Of a DNA stretch of 64,000 nucleotides, positions 43,684 to 52,016 are shown piece after piece. A program made the translations under genes and the position numbers. Below the pieces are notes generated by a model. That model was not told where the DNA came from and searched no databases. It worked only from the letters and a program-made list of their open reading frames with translations. The first letter of the stretch is position 1. The number at the start of each line of letters is the position of its first letter. Origin of the DNA: an uncultured Campylobacter sp. (GTDB taxonomy: Bacteria > Campylobacterota > Campylobacteria > Campylobacterales > Campylobacteraceae). The DNA is taken from positions 5,032 through 69,031 of the forward strand of contig NZ_CALIIU010000022.1 in assembly GCF_938017775.1 (NCBI RefSeq), in the 5' to 3' direction.

Positions 43684-44005
43684 TTACTCATATTTCTGAA
43701 ATTTTACCGTAATTCTCCTGTAAAATTTTACTTAAATTTGGCTTCAGTCGTTTAAAATTTTATCTCTTTAAAATTTAAATTTCAACTGTCGCCTGGCGTT
43801 TTAAATTTCGCCGTTTTTAAATGTACACCTCAAACGCCGCTTTAAAATTTATGCAGATGCAAGCAGGCGAGGAGCCGCCGCGATAAATTTAAAGTCAAAT
43901 TTTATTTTTAGCTATCTTTCAATTTGTTTCTTATCTTTGGTGTATCAAAATCCCGCTCCGTTTCATTCGTAAATTTAAAACGTATATTAAAAACAAGCAG
44001 AGCCG
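43684..44005. other. Gene gap between remnants
   Basis: Mostly AAATTTTA-type DNA. The plus-strand frame from 43924 runs into the SemiSWEET remnant but its first ~40 codons have no coding look. Confidence 0.4.
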
Positions 44006-44265
44006 ATGAGCGAAAGAAATTTACAAATTTTAGGTTAGGGGGGGGCACATGCCTGTCGGTCATAACGCATGTATCCTATGTGCCGAGCATAATGGCAAAT
44101 TTAGACGGCAACAAAGTCCCGTTTCTCCAGCCGCTCGCAGCCGCGAGAAACTGCACGATATAGCTTAGCTACGACTTGCTAAAGCCCAAAAAGGACTATC
44201 CGCTCGCCGCAGCAAATTTCCCAGGGATCATCTTTGGGCTATTAACCGCAATAACGGCGCTTTAA
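44006..44265 (+). pseudogene. SemiSWEET (MtN3/saliva) sugar transporter, decayed
   Basis: ATG 44006 opens MSERNLQILG then TAG at 44036. After the G8 tract the reading continues in another frame as TCLSVITHVSYVPSIMANLDGNKVPF, QPLAAARNCT, then TAG at 44161, and on to PKKDYPLAAANFPGIIFGLLTAITAL with TAA at 44263. This is the three-helix SemiSWEET protein, including PxI.xN..GN and the late NxPGIIFG motif. Both TAGs sit where family members have Trp (LGW, LW.SYG). With nine G the two frames would join. At least three lesions make it dead as it stands. Confidence 0.8.
44038..44045 (+). repeat. G8 tract inside the SemiSWEET remnant
   Basis: Eight G immediately after the first TAG, at the frame change. 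One more G would restore the frame. Confidence 0.75.
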
Positions 44266-44564
44266 ACCGCGCCTTTAGCGGCTTGATAAATTTCAAAATC
44301 GCCCGCGCCATACTTCTGCATGCCGCATCCGCAACGTTTTTTAGTCGCCCACTGCTACTACGTTGTAACTGCTCGCTAGTTGTCACGCCGAGCCTGAGCT
44401 AGCTTGCCACAAGCGCGCCCACGCCTTACAAACCTATTGCGGCACGGCTTTGAAATTTTGCAAAATCGCCCGCTCCGCATTCAAATCTAACGAATTTAAA
44501 TAACTTTTATACAAAATTTGATAAGCTTATTTCGATTAAAATTTTATCTTTAAAAGGACGAAAA
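44266..44564. other. Gene gap before the UspA gene
   Basis: No ORF or clear signal over the GC-richer 44266-44470. AT-rich 44490-44550 (TTTATACAAAATTTGATAAG) likely includes the promoter of the next gene. Confidence 0.4.
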
Positions 44565-45410
44565 ATGAAAAAGGTCATCACTTGCGTCGATCAAAATGCG
44601 CTTGCCCCGGCGGTTAGAGATTACGGAATTTACGTCGCTAAAACCTTGGGTGCCGAGCTCGTGTTTATTCACGTGGTTGAAATCCCGGAGCTTGGCGAGA
44701 ATTTTTATGGGCTAGCCGCAGGCGGAATCGTCCTAGGAGAGAATGATATCCTTGCAAATAGCTACGGAAGTCCCACACTAGGCGGCGTGGATGCGGAGAA
44801 AGACCACGAAGAAGCCGAAGCGATGCTGGATGAATATATCTGCGCTGCGACTACTGCGGGCGTAAAGGCGAGTAAGATCATTAAAGATGGCGATTTTATC
44901 GACGTTATCGCTGAGTACAAGGACGAAGCTGAAATTTTTGTACTCGGTATCAAGGGCTCAAATAACGAGGACGTAGGCTTTAACGCAAGCGTGCTGATAA
45001 AGGAGCTTCACGTGCCGTCGCTGCTCGTGAATAAGGAATTTTCACCGATTAACTCCGTGCTCATCGCGTTTGACGGCACTGACGCGGCGAAACGCACGCT
45101 TGAGTTTATAAAGAGTTCAAAGCTTCTTGCGAGCGCACATAAGCATGTCTTGCACATCAATGCGGGTGCCGCAGAGGGTGAGCGGATGCTGGATCTAGCG
45201 CGCGAAATTTTAGGCACTCAAAACGCCACTTTCAAATTCATCCAAGCCGAAGTGCCCGCCGATGAGATCATCAAATATCGCCGCGCCAATAACCTCGATC
45301 TGATCGCTACCGGTGCCTTTACGAAGGGCTTTTTCAAAAAGCTCTTTTTAGGCAGCGTCTCCGAGGACATCTTGCACAATGCGCTTGTACCGGTGCTAGT
45401 GCTATCATAA
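44565..45410 (+). CDS. Universal stress protein, tandem UspA domains
   Basis: 281 residues with two UspA domains (about 1-150 and 160-281). Domain 1 starts KKVITCVDQNALAPA and domain 2 SVLIAFDGTDAAKRTL. The nucleotide-binding loop is visible in domain 2 as ATGAFTKGFFKKLFLGSVSEDI, matching the usual G-x2-G-x9-G(S/T). Domain 1 has VLGIKGSNNEDVGFNASV, a degenerate loop. Typical of cytoplasmic stress ATP-binding proteins. AAAAGGACG precedes the ATG and a stem-loop terminator follows. Confidence 0.9.
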   Translation: MKKVITCVDQNALAPAVRDYGIYVAKTLGAELVFIHVVEIPELGENFYGLAAGGIVLGENDILANSYGSPTLGGVDAEKDHEEAEAMLDEYICAATTAGVKASKIIKDGDFIDVIAEYKDEAEIFVLGIKGSNNEDVGFNASVLIKELHVPSLLVNKEFSPINSVLIAFDGTDAAKRTLEFIKSSKLLASAHKHVLHINAGAAEGERMLDLAREILGTQNATFKFIQAEVPADEIIKYRRANNLDLIATGAFTKGFFKKLFLGSVSEDILHNALVPVLVLS

Positions 45411-45437
45411 TCGCAAGACCAAACGCCGATAAACGCT

Positions 45438-45487
45438 AAATTCCGTCGCTTACGTTATTTTAAAGCGGCGGAATTTTAAATTTTTAA
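45438..45487 (+). terminator. Stem-loop terminator of the UspA gene
   Basis: A 14-bp stem, AAATTCCGTCGCTT (45438-45451) against AAGCGGCGGAATTT (45463-45476) with one G.T pair, followed by TAAATTTTTAAA. It is built from the same AAATTCCG words as the intergenic repeats. Confidence 0.55.
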
Positions 45488-45620
45488 ATCCTTTGTTTTT
45501 CAAATTCATATACTTTTTAAAATTTATATAAATTTTGCTTAAAAATTCGTCAATATATCTTATTAAATTCCGTTAAATTAGTAATTGCATATAAAATTTT
45601 ATGATTTAGTTTATTAAAAA

Positions 45621-45654
45621 TTTTATTATTATTTAAGAGGAATTGTAAGATAAT
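45621..45654 (+). promoter_or_regulatory. Leader element and promoter of the second TonB receptor
   Basis: TTTTATTATTATTTA then AGAGGAATT (45636-45644) and a GATAAT -10-like box (45649-45654). It shares both blocks with 5439-5468, and AGAGGAATT starts 65 nt before the ATG in both. The region between differs, which argues for selection on the element. Confidence 0.55.
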
Positions 45655-45700
45655 CCCGCCAGTAAATTGATATAGATTATAAAATCTAAAAAGGATTTTT

Positions 45701-48070
45701 ATGAAAAAGGGTAAAATTTTACTCTCTTTGGCGCTACTTTGCTCGCCGTTTTGGCTTACTGCGGCGCAAAATAGTGGCACTTCTCAAAACTCGTCCGTCG
45801 CGAGCTCCACCTCTAAAATTTCGTCATCGCAAAGCTCTGTGCAAAAGCCTGGAAGTCGCCCTACCACTGTAAATTCCATGCCGCAAAGCGGTAGCGCGGC
45901 AAATTCTACGCTGCAGGGTTTGGACGGCGATAATCTCGGCACCATAAACGTCACGGGCAAAGCCGATCTGTCCACTACCGAGGGCACCGGCTCGTATACG
46001 ACGGGTAATATGAGCACCGCGACGGGGCTAAATTTAAGCATAAGAGAGACGCCGCAATCCATAAGCGTCATCTCCAATCAGCTTTTAAAAGATCTGGGCC
46101 TGCACAACGCCGAAGAGGCTCTTTCAAAATACGCCACCGGCATTTCGCTAAATAACGACGCAGGCGGCAATCGCATCGTCTCGCGCGGCTTTTATGTGGA
46201 TAATATCCAAGAAGATGGCATCGCAAGCTCGGTTTCTAGCTCCGTGTTCGGGCCGCTGGGCTCATCGAAGGAATTTACCGATTTGGAATTCTACGATCGC
46301 GTCGAGGTTCTGCGCGGCGTAGCGGGCCTTACGCAAAGCAACGGCGAGCCCGGCGGCACGATAAATTTAATCCGAAAGCGCCCGAGCGATCAGTTCGGCT
46401 TTAACGCAAGTCTAAGCGGCGGTAGCTGGGATAATTATCGCGGCATGATCGACGTAACGGACGCGGTAAATCAAAGCGGTACGGCACGCGCGCGGTTGAT
46501 CGGAATTTTAAGTAAAACGGGCTCGTTTAAGGACTATCCGCGCAACGGCTATCGCGAAGGCGTCGGCGTTTCGACGGAATTTGACGTGGCCGATAAGACG
46601 CTTCTTAGCGCGGGATTTTTGTGGCAAAAAACCGTCGGCGTCTATGACATTTACGGCGTGCCCGTTTTAGACAATCATGGAAATTTACTGAATTTACCGC
46701 GCAGAAGCTACTTCGGCTCGGATTGGGACAGAAGCGAATATAAAAAATTTAACGCCTACAGCGAACTTTCGCACGAATTTAGCGATGATCTGAAAGCCTA
46801 TGCGAGGCTCAATTATACCGATAGCGACAGCATGTTAAAATTCGGAGCGCTCGGCGGGGCAAATCCTTACAACGGTACTACGTCGCATACGGTGCGATAT
46901 AGAATTTACGATAACGACTCCAAGGAGATCGGGTTTCAAACGGGGCTAGACGGCAAATTCGAAGCATTCGGGCAGAAGCACGACTTTTTCTTAAACGGCT
47001 CGCTTAGCAACGAAAAACTTAATTGGCGCGAGACTAGGACGAGAGATTCATCTATGGCGTCGCTAGGGATGAATATTTATAACTGGGACCGCTCAAGGAT
47101 CGCTCAGCCCGATTGGAGCAGTGCCGCTACGTTTAAAGACCGAAGCTCCACTACCATAAAGCAGCGCGCGATCTCGCTCGGGACTAGATTAAACTTAACC
47201 GACGATTTTCACTTTTTGCTCGGCGGGCGCTTTTCGAAAGTAGCCTATAGCAGGTATTATTATAATATTTTGCGCGGTACGGCTTCGCATAGCGCGAGCC
47301 CGAGCAAATCGGATTTTACGCCGTATGTGGGAGTGGTCTGGGATTTTGCGGATAATTTTTCGTGGTACGCAAGCTATGCCGAAATTTTTAAGCCGCAAGC
47401 CGCGCGCGACAAGGACGGTAAAATTTTAGATCCCGTCGTCGGCTATAATTTAGAAACCGGCGTGAAGGGAGAATTTTTTGACGGCGCGCTTAATACGAAT
47501 GTCGTGCTGTTTCAGATCATTCAGAAAAATAGAGCGATGACCGACCCCCTTAATACGAACTATTCCATCGCCGAGGGCAAAGTGCGAAGCCGCGGCGTGG
47601 ATGCCGAGGTGCAAGGCTCGCTCACTGAGAATTGGAAATTATTCGCAGGATATACTTTCAACCGCAGCGTCTATTTAAAGACGGAAAGAACCTCCGCAGC
47701 GGTCGATTATAGCAAGGGCGCAAACGCCAAACGCTACATTCCGAAGCATCTGTTTAAGCTCTATACGAACTATGAAATTCTGCTCGGCGAAAATCGTAAG
47801 ATCGCCCTGGGTACGGGCGTGCGCTATCAGAGCAAAACCGCTTCGATATATCGCGAAAACGTTGCGTATTACGCCGCGCCGCAAAAGGCTTACGCGCTGT
47901 GGGACGCGAACGTCGGCTATCATTTCGACAAGCACTTTAGCGTAAATTTTGCGGTCAAAAACATCACGGATAAGAAGTATTTTCAAAACACGCAAAATCG
48001 CGTCGCTGGGCATAACAACTACTACGGCGAGCCGCGGAATTTTATGTTGACGCTTAATTATACATATTAG
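45701..48070 (+). CDS. TonB-dependent siderophore receptor (FhuE/FpvA type)
   Basis: 789 residues. Signal peptide (about 1-22, ending LTAA), a Ser/Gln linker, TonB box TINVTG (about 84-89), then a plug with the siderophore-receptor signature: IRETPQSISVISNQLLKDLG, NAEEALSKYATGI, IVSRGFYVDNIQEDG, RVEVLRGVAGLTQSNGEPGGTINLIRKRP. The barrel ends in FMLTLNYTY with a terminal aromatic. The plug is of the ferrichrome/coprogen/pyoverdine class, distinct from the other TonB receptor in the window. AAAAGG lies before the ATG. Likely iron-regulated. Confidence 0.92.
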   Translation: MKKGKILLSLALLCSPFWLTAAQNSGTSQNSSVASSTSKISSSQSSVQKPGSRPTTVNSMPQSGSAANSTLQGLDGDNLGTINVTGKADLSTTEGTGSYTTGNMSTATGLNLSIRETPQSISVISNQLLKDLGLHNAEEALSKYATGISLNNDAGGNRIVSRGFYVDNIQEDGIASSVSSSVFGPLGSSKEFTDLEFYDRVEVLRGVAGLTQSNGEPGGTINLIRKRPSDQFGFNASLSGGSWDNYRGMIDVTDAVNQSGTARARLIGILSKTGSFKDYPRNGYREGVGVSTEFDVADKTLLSAGFLWQKTVGVYDIYGVPVLDNHGNLLNLPRRSYFGSDWDRSEYKKFNAYSELSHEFSDDLKAYARLNYTDSDSMLKFGALGGANPYNGTTSHTVRYRIYDNDSKEIGFQTGLDGKFEAFGQKHDFFLNGSLSNEKLNWRETRTRDSSMASLGMNIYNWDRSRIAQPDWSSAATFKDRSSTTIKQRAISLGTRLNLTDDFHFLLGGRFSKVAYSRYYYNILRGTASHSASPSKSDFTPYVGVVWDFADNFSWYASYAEIFKPQAARDKDGKILDPVVGYNLETGVKGEFFDGALNTNVVLFQIIQKNRAMTDPLNTNYSIAEGKVRSRGVDAEVQGSLTENWKLFAGYTFNRSVYLKTERTSAAVDYSKGANAKRYIPKHLFKLYTNYEILLGENRKIALGTGVRYQSKTASIYRENVAYYAAPQKAYALWDANVGYHFDKHFSVNFAVKNITDKKYFQNTQNRVAGHNNYYGEPRNFMLTLNYTY

Positions 48071-48454
48071 GTGCGGATGGAATTTTGCGCTTATGTGAAT
48101 TTGGACAAACTCCCTCGCACGCGGTTGCGGATAAATTCCGCGCTTTATAAGAGCGCGGATGAAGCGGGTGCAGAGGCGAGAGGCTAAGCTTTGTCGCAAG
48201 TAGCACGTAGCGAGGCGGGTAAAATTTGAACGAAGCCGCGGGATTAAAATTTAACTCACGATTTGGTTGATTAACGATTGATTGGCGCGGGCGATCGCGG
48301 GCGATGCGGGCGATAAATTTAATCCCGCGAAATTCCGAGCAAATTAAACGCGCAGACTTGCGAGCATAAAATCCGCTCGCGAGCTTGCGGGATCAAATTT
48401 AATCCCGCGATCTCGCTGTAACCGGCGCTAAATTTTAAAATTTAAAGAGAAAAT
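48071..48454. other. Gene gap with hairpin and direct repeat
   Basis: CCGCGCT/AGCGCGG pair at 48138-48158 without a T-run. AAATTTAATCCCGCGA occurs twice (about 48315 and 48396). No ORF. Confidence 0.45.
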
Positions 48455-50632
48455 TTGAAAACGCTAAAGCAATTTTTTGAAATTCTACGTCCGCACTGGT
48501 TCGGCAAGGGTGCGGCGAAGCTGTGGGCGCTGCTGCTCGCGCTTGGTTTTAGCCTCGCTATCATCAAAATCAGCGTGCTGATGAACGCGTGGGACAAGCG
48601 TTTTTACGACGCGCTAAGCGAGCTTAAAGGCGAGCTCATTCCCGCGCTCGTGGGCGAATTTTTGCTCTACACGGCGCTCATCGTGCTTTTCATCGTCTGC
48701 AGCAGCTGGCTTCGCAAACTGCTCGTAATCGTCTGGCGCGAGCGGCTAAGCGCGATGATGGAGCGCAAATGGCTACATAACGCAAACTTCTACCGCACGA
48801 GCCTTGATGGAAATTTTAGCGCCAGGGGCGGATCAAATTTAGAAAAACCTGGCGACGTAAATTTAGATAAAAATTTAAACGAGCGCGCAGAGTGTTCCGC
48901 AGTCGAAGCGGACAGCGCGGTTTTGCATAGAGACGCAAAGGAGCTTGAAATTTTACCGAGCACGGCGGAGCAAAATACAGCAGGGCAAAGCGGCGCAAGC
49001 GAGAATGAAAATTTAAACGATCGTAGCGACGAGAATTTTAAAAATTCAAAAAACGCCGATAATACTAAAGCATATTTGGAGCAGGATACGGATGGCTTAA
49101 ACGAATGCGTGGGCTCTGCGAGCGATCGCGCAGAGTATCTTGCAAGCGAGGCGAGCGGCACCGGTGTGAACGAAAATTTAAACCAGCAGCGTGAGGAAGA
49201 TTTTAAAGAATATTGGGGACGAGATACGGGTAATTTAAACGAACGTGCGGCGTCCGTGAGGGCGCGGGCTGGGTGCCCCGCAATCGAAGCGGATGCCAAA
49301 GGTTCGTTTAAAGCTTCCGAAGACCGGGGAATTGCAAAGCTAGACAACCCCGATCAGCGTATCGCAGAGGACAGCTTGCTGCTCGTGCAAAAAAGCGTCG
49401 ATCTCGTAAAATCGCTCGTCTATAATCTCGCCAAGCTCATCGCCTTCGTCGCGATCCTGTGGCAGGTCTCGAAGGTGCTGAAATTTGAAATTTTCGGCAT
49501 GCACTTTGAGATCGAAGGCTTTTTGCTCTACGTCGCGCTCCTTTATACGCTACTTTGCTCGCTGATTACGCATCTCATCGGGCGCAGGCTTAGGGGGCTA
49601 AATTTTGCTAAGCAGCGCGCCGAAGCCGATTACCGCTCGGATCTGCTGCTCGTGCGCGAAAATGCAGAAGCAGTAGCCTTTATGCGCGGAGAGGATGCCG
49701 AGCGCGGCCGCTTCCGCGCGAGCTTCGGCGAGATCGTTAAAAACTGGCGTAGCATCATGAATACGGAATTTCGCCTCGAATGCTTTTCGGCAAGCTACCT
49801 AAAAATCACGAATTTAATCCCGATCTTTGCCTGCTTGCCGCTGTATTTGTCGCGCGCGATGAGCTTTGGCGACATGATGCAGGCGCGCTCGGCATTTTAC
49901 AGCGTACAGGACGGATTTGCGTGGTTTATGGACTATTACAAACAGATCATGGAGTGGGCGGCGAGCGTGCAGAGGATCTATGAGTTCATCTCGCGCATGG
50001 ACGACGAGAGCGCAAATCTGCGTGCTTGCGTCAAACAAAGCGACGAAAATTCTGCTCGTTGCGAGGGCTTGTCGGTCTTCACGCCTGCGGGCGAGCCGCT
50101 GATCGAGGATCTACGCTTCGAGCTTGCGCCCGCGCAGTTTATAATGCTGCGAGGCAAGAGCGGCGCGGGCAAAAGCACGGCTCTGCGCTACGCAGCGGGT
50201 CTTTGGCGATATGGCCGCGGCGAGATCAGTCTGCCGCGCACGGGCGTGATGTTTATCCCGCAAAAGCCCTATCTAGCGCCGCTTAGCCTAAAAGAGCTTA
50301 TTTCCTATCCGCAGCCGCCGCGCGCAGCCGCCGCGGAATTTTTAGAAATTTTACGCCGCGTAGGGCTTAAGAAATTTGCCCGCATGCTAAACTCGCGCGC
50401 CGATTACGTTAAAATTTTAAGCGGCGGGGAGGCACAGCGGCTTAGTTTCGCACGTATTTATTACCACAAACTGAGCTTTGTTTTCGCAGACGAGATCACG
50501 TCCGCGCTCGATCCCGCCTCGGCACGCGAGCTGCTACTGGGTCTACGCGTGGATCTGCCGAGGCTTGGCATGCTAGCGATCGTGCATCAAGCGGGGCTTG
50601 AGGACATATTCGAGCGGATGATAGAGCTTTAA
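48455..50632 (+). CDS. SbmA/YddA-like ABC exporter with a repetitive internal insertion
   Basis: 725 residues from TTG 48455, against about 550 in relatives. A half-size exporter of the ABCD/SbmA_BacA branch: helices near 20-45 and 65-88, four more after the insertion, then the ATPase. The family's NPDQRIAED (about 298-306) normally follows soon after the W..N..YR motif (about 108-114). Here residues 116-296 intervene, with internal repeats of NLNER/NLNDR/GLNEC units followed by AE(C/Y).A.EA. ATPase motifs: GKSGAGKST (about 567), LSGGEAQRLSFAR, FVFADEITSALD. Substrate unknown. Confidence 0.8.
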   Translation: MKTLKQFFEILRPHWFGKGAAKLWALLLALGFSLAIIKISVLMNAWDKRFYDALSELKGELIPALVGEFLLYTALIVLFIVCSSWLRKLLVIVWRERLSAMMERKWLHNANFYRTSLDGNFSARGGSNLEKPGDVNLDKNLNERAECSAVEADSAVLHRDAKELEILPSTAEQNTAGQSGASENENLNDRSDENFKNSKNADNTKAYLEQDTDGLNECVGSASDRAEYLASEASGTGVNENLNQQREEDFKEYWGRDTGNLNERAASVRARAGCPAIEADAKGSFKASEDRGIAKLDNPDQRIAEDSLLLVQKSVDLVKSLVYNLAKLIAFVAILWQVSKVLKFEIFGMHFEIEGFLLYVALLYTLLCSLITHLIGRRLRGLNFAKQRAEADYRSDLLLVRENAEAVAFMRGEDAERGRFRASFGEIVKNWRSIMNTEFRLECFSASYLKITNLIPIFACLPLYLSRAMSFGDMMQARSAFYSVQDGFAWFMDYYKQIMEWAASVQRIYEFISRMDDESANLRACVKQSDENSARCEGLSVFTPAGEPLIEDLRFELAPAQFIMLRGKSGAGKSTALRYAAGLWRYGRGEISLPRTGVMFIPQKPYLAPLSLKELISYPQPPRAAAAEFLEILRRVGLKKFARMLNSRADYVKILSGGEAQRLSFARIYYHKLSFVFADEITSALDPASARELLLGLRVDLPRLGMLAIVHQAGLEDIFERMIEL
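48800..49345 (+). repeat. In-frame degenerate repeat insertion within the ABC exporter
   Basis: About 180 codons made of imperfect copies: AATTTAAACGA(G/A)CG at 48870, 49010 and 49223, GAAAATTTAAAC in between, and GCAGAGT/GCTGGGTGCC(C)GC followed by GAAGCG. The encoded modules NLNERAECSAVEAD, GLNECVGSASDRAEYLASEA and NLNERAASVRARAGCPAIEAD are clearly related. The reading frame is preserved throughout. Confidence 0.7.
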
Positions 50633-51515
50633 ATTCGGCCGTTAAAATTTCACGCCGCACGGATTTCGCCTTTAAATTCATATCTTTTTAAATCCAGATT
50701 TATTAAAATTACTCATTTATACTAAGAGGTGATAAAATTTAGCCTAGGCGCTAAGTGTTCGCATACATGGGCATCGGCATCCGCGCGGCTAGGCGCTCGC
50801 GCGCAGTCGGCGGCATAGCACCGCCGTAAGTAAGTATTTACGGCGCAACGAGTAGTTCGGAAGTCGGTCGGCAGTGCGCGATCGCGGTTCTGTACGGAAA
50901 TTTAAGTCGATAAAATTTAAACGCGAGATAGTCTGCTCAATGCAGGGTGTCTCGATAAAATTTTAGCTACGCGGTGAGCAGTTTGGAAGTCGGTAGACGG
51001 CGCGCTAATGAGCGGGCTGCGTAAGCGGTGCGATGCGTAGGCGTCGCGATAAGTCGGTAGCGCGTCGGATGGCGCGTAACACATCGGCGGCGCGGACGGC
51101 ACGCCGTAGTCGAGAAGCGGAGCGGTGATACGTACCTACTTGGCGCCGTGTGACATAACCTTCGCTCGGGCAAATCATCATCGTAACGGCGCTACGATCG
51201 AAGCGAACAACGTTACCGTGGCGGCGGATCGGCAGCACAAGGGCGCGGCGTGATTGCGGCGGCGATAGCATAAAATGCCGCAATATGGCAATCGCGATCG
51301 ACAGGATGCGTATGTAGGGAAAGCGCAGTGCAAGCAGCGCAAACGTCGCGATACGATGATGGCGATCTACGGAGCGTATAGGCAAGCAGCAGTGCGGGCG
51401 GCGCAATAACGCCGAGGCGATACGATAGCGGCGACCGACGAGACATAACACCGCCGTAGCGTTCGCGTGCGCTACGCCTAAGCCGCTAAATTTTAAAACG
51501 AAGCAAGGAGATTTT
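50633..51515. other. Gene gap, GC-rich cryptic-repeat region
   Basis: After 130 nt of ordinary AT-rich spacer, 50750-51480 becomes GC-rich and repetitive without exact periodicity (GGAAGTCGGT at about 50861 and 50982; GCGATACGAT at about 51350 and 51418; many GGCGGCG/GCGATA words). A short hairpin GCCGTAA/TTACGGC lies at 50823-50844. Frames exist on the minus strand but give Arg-rich, repetitive, motif-free peptides. I see no gene. Confidence 0.5.
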
Positions 51516-52004
51516 ATGCTTAAAGCGGGGATTGTTTATAAATTTGCGCTCATCGTGCTAATAGGCTGCGCGCTTTGCATTTTGGGCTTTTCGGGCGCCT
51601 ACTTTGCGCGCGGCGAATATGACGAGATGTGGATGAGCCTGCATAAGATCGCGGGATTGGGTCTGCTTTGCGTCGCGATCTTGCATATAATCACAAGGCG
51701 AAAGAAGCTCGTAAAGCTCTGGGGCGAGTTTTTGGACGTGGTTTTGAGCCGCAAAAATCCCGGTTTTTGCAATATGGATCGCATAATCGGCGCGATCGAG
51801 CGCTATAATATCAGAGAAATCGCTAGTAAAATGGGCTTTGAGCCGGACGAGCTCGCTACGATTTTGAAATCAAACGGTATCAAGCTTATAAGCGCAGATC
51901 AGAACCTACGCGAGCTTGCGAAGTTTAACGACGAAAAAATTTTCTTCATCTTGGTGCTTTTGATCGAGGCAAAATTTGGTAAAGCGGGTGGATGTAAGGT
52001 CTAA
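51516..52004 (+). CDS. Small membrane protein, DUF4405-like, with cytoplasmic helical domain
   Basis: 162 residues: helix about 8-32, then helix about 42-60 with a His in each context (LHKIAGLGLLCVAILHIITRRKK), as in cytochrome-b-like DUF4405 proteins. The C-terminal ~90 residues are soluble with an HTH-like segment (YNIREIASKMGFEPDELATILKSNG). The role is unknown. AAGGAG precedes the ATG. It converges on prfA with only 12 nt between the stops. Confidence 0.6.
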   Translation: MLKAGIVYKFALIVLIGCALCILGFSGAYFARGEYDEMWMSLHKIAGLGLLCVAILHIITRRKKLVKLWGEFLDVVLSRKNPGFCNMDRIIGAIERYNIREIASKMGFEPDELATILKSNGIKLISADQNLRELAKFNDEKIFFILVLLIEAKFGKAGGCKV

Positions 52005-52016
52005 ATTTTAAAAGGC

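Noticed and set aside
43924..44005. Start of a 79-codon protein including the SemiSWEET piece
   Set aside because: The first codons have no similarity to the family; the true start is ATG 44006 in another frame.
51005..51451. 148-codon minus-strand frame in the GC-rich gap
   Set aside because: Arg-rich, repetitive product without motifs; several overlapping frames of the same kind exist there, as expected from GC-rich composition.
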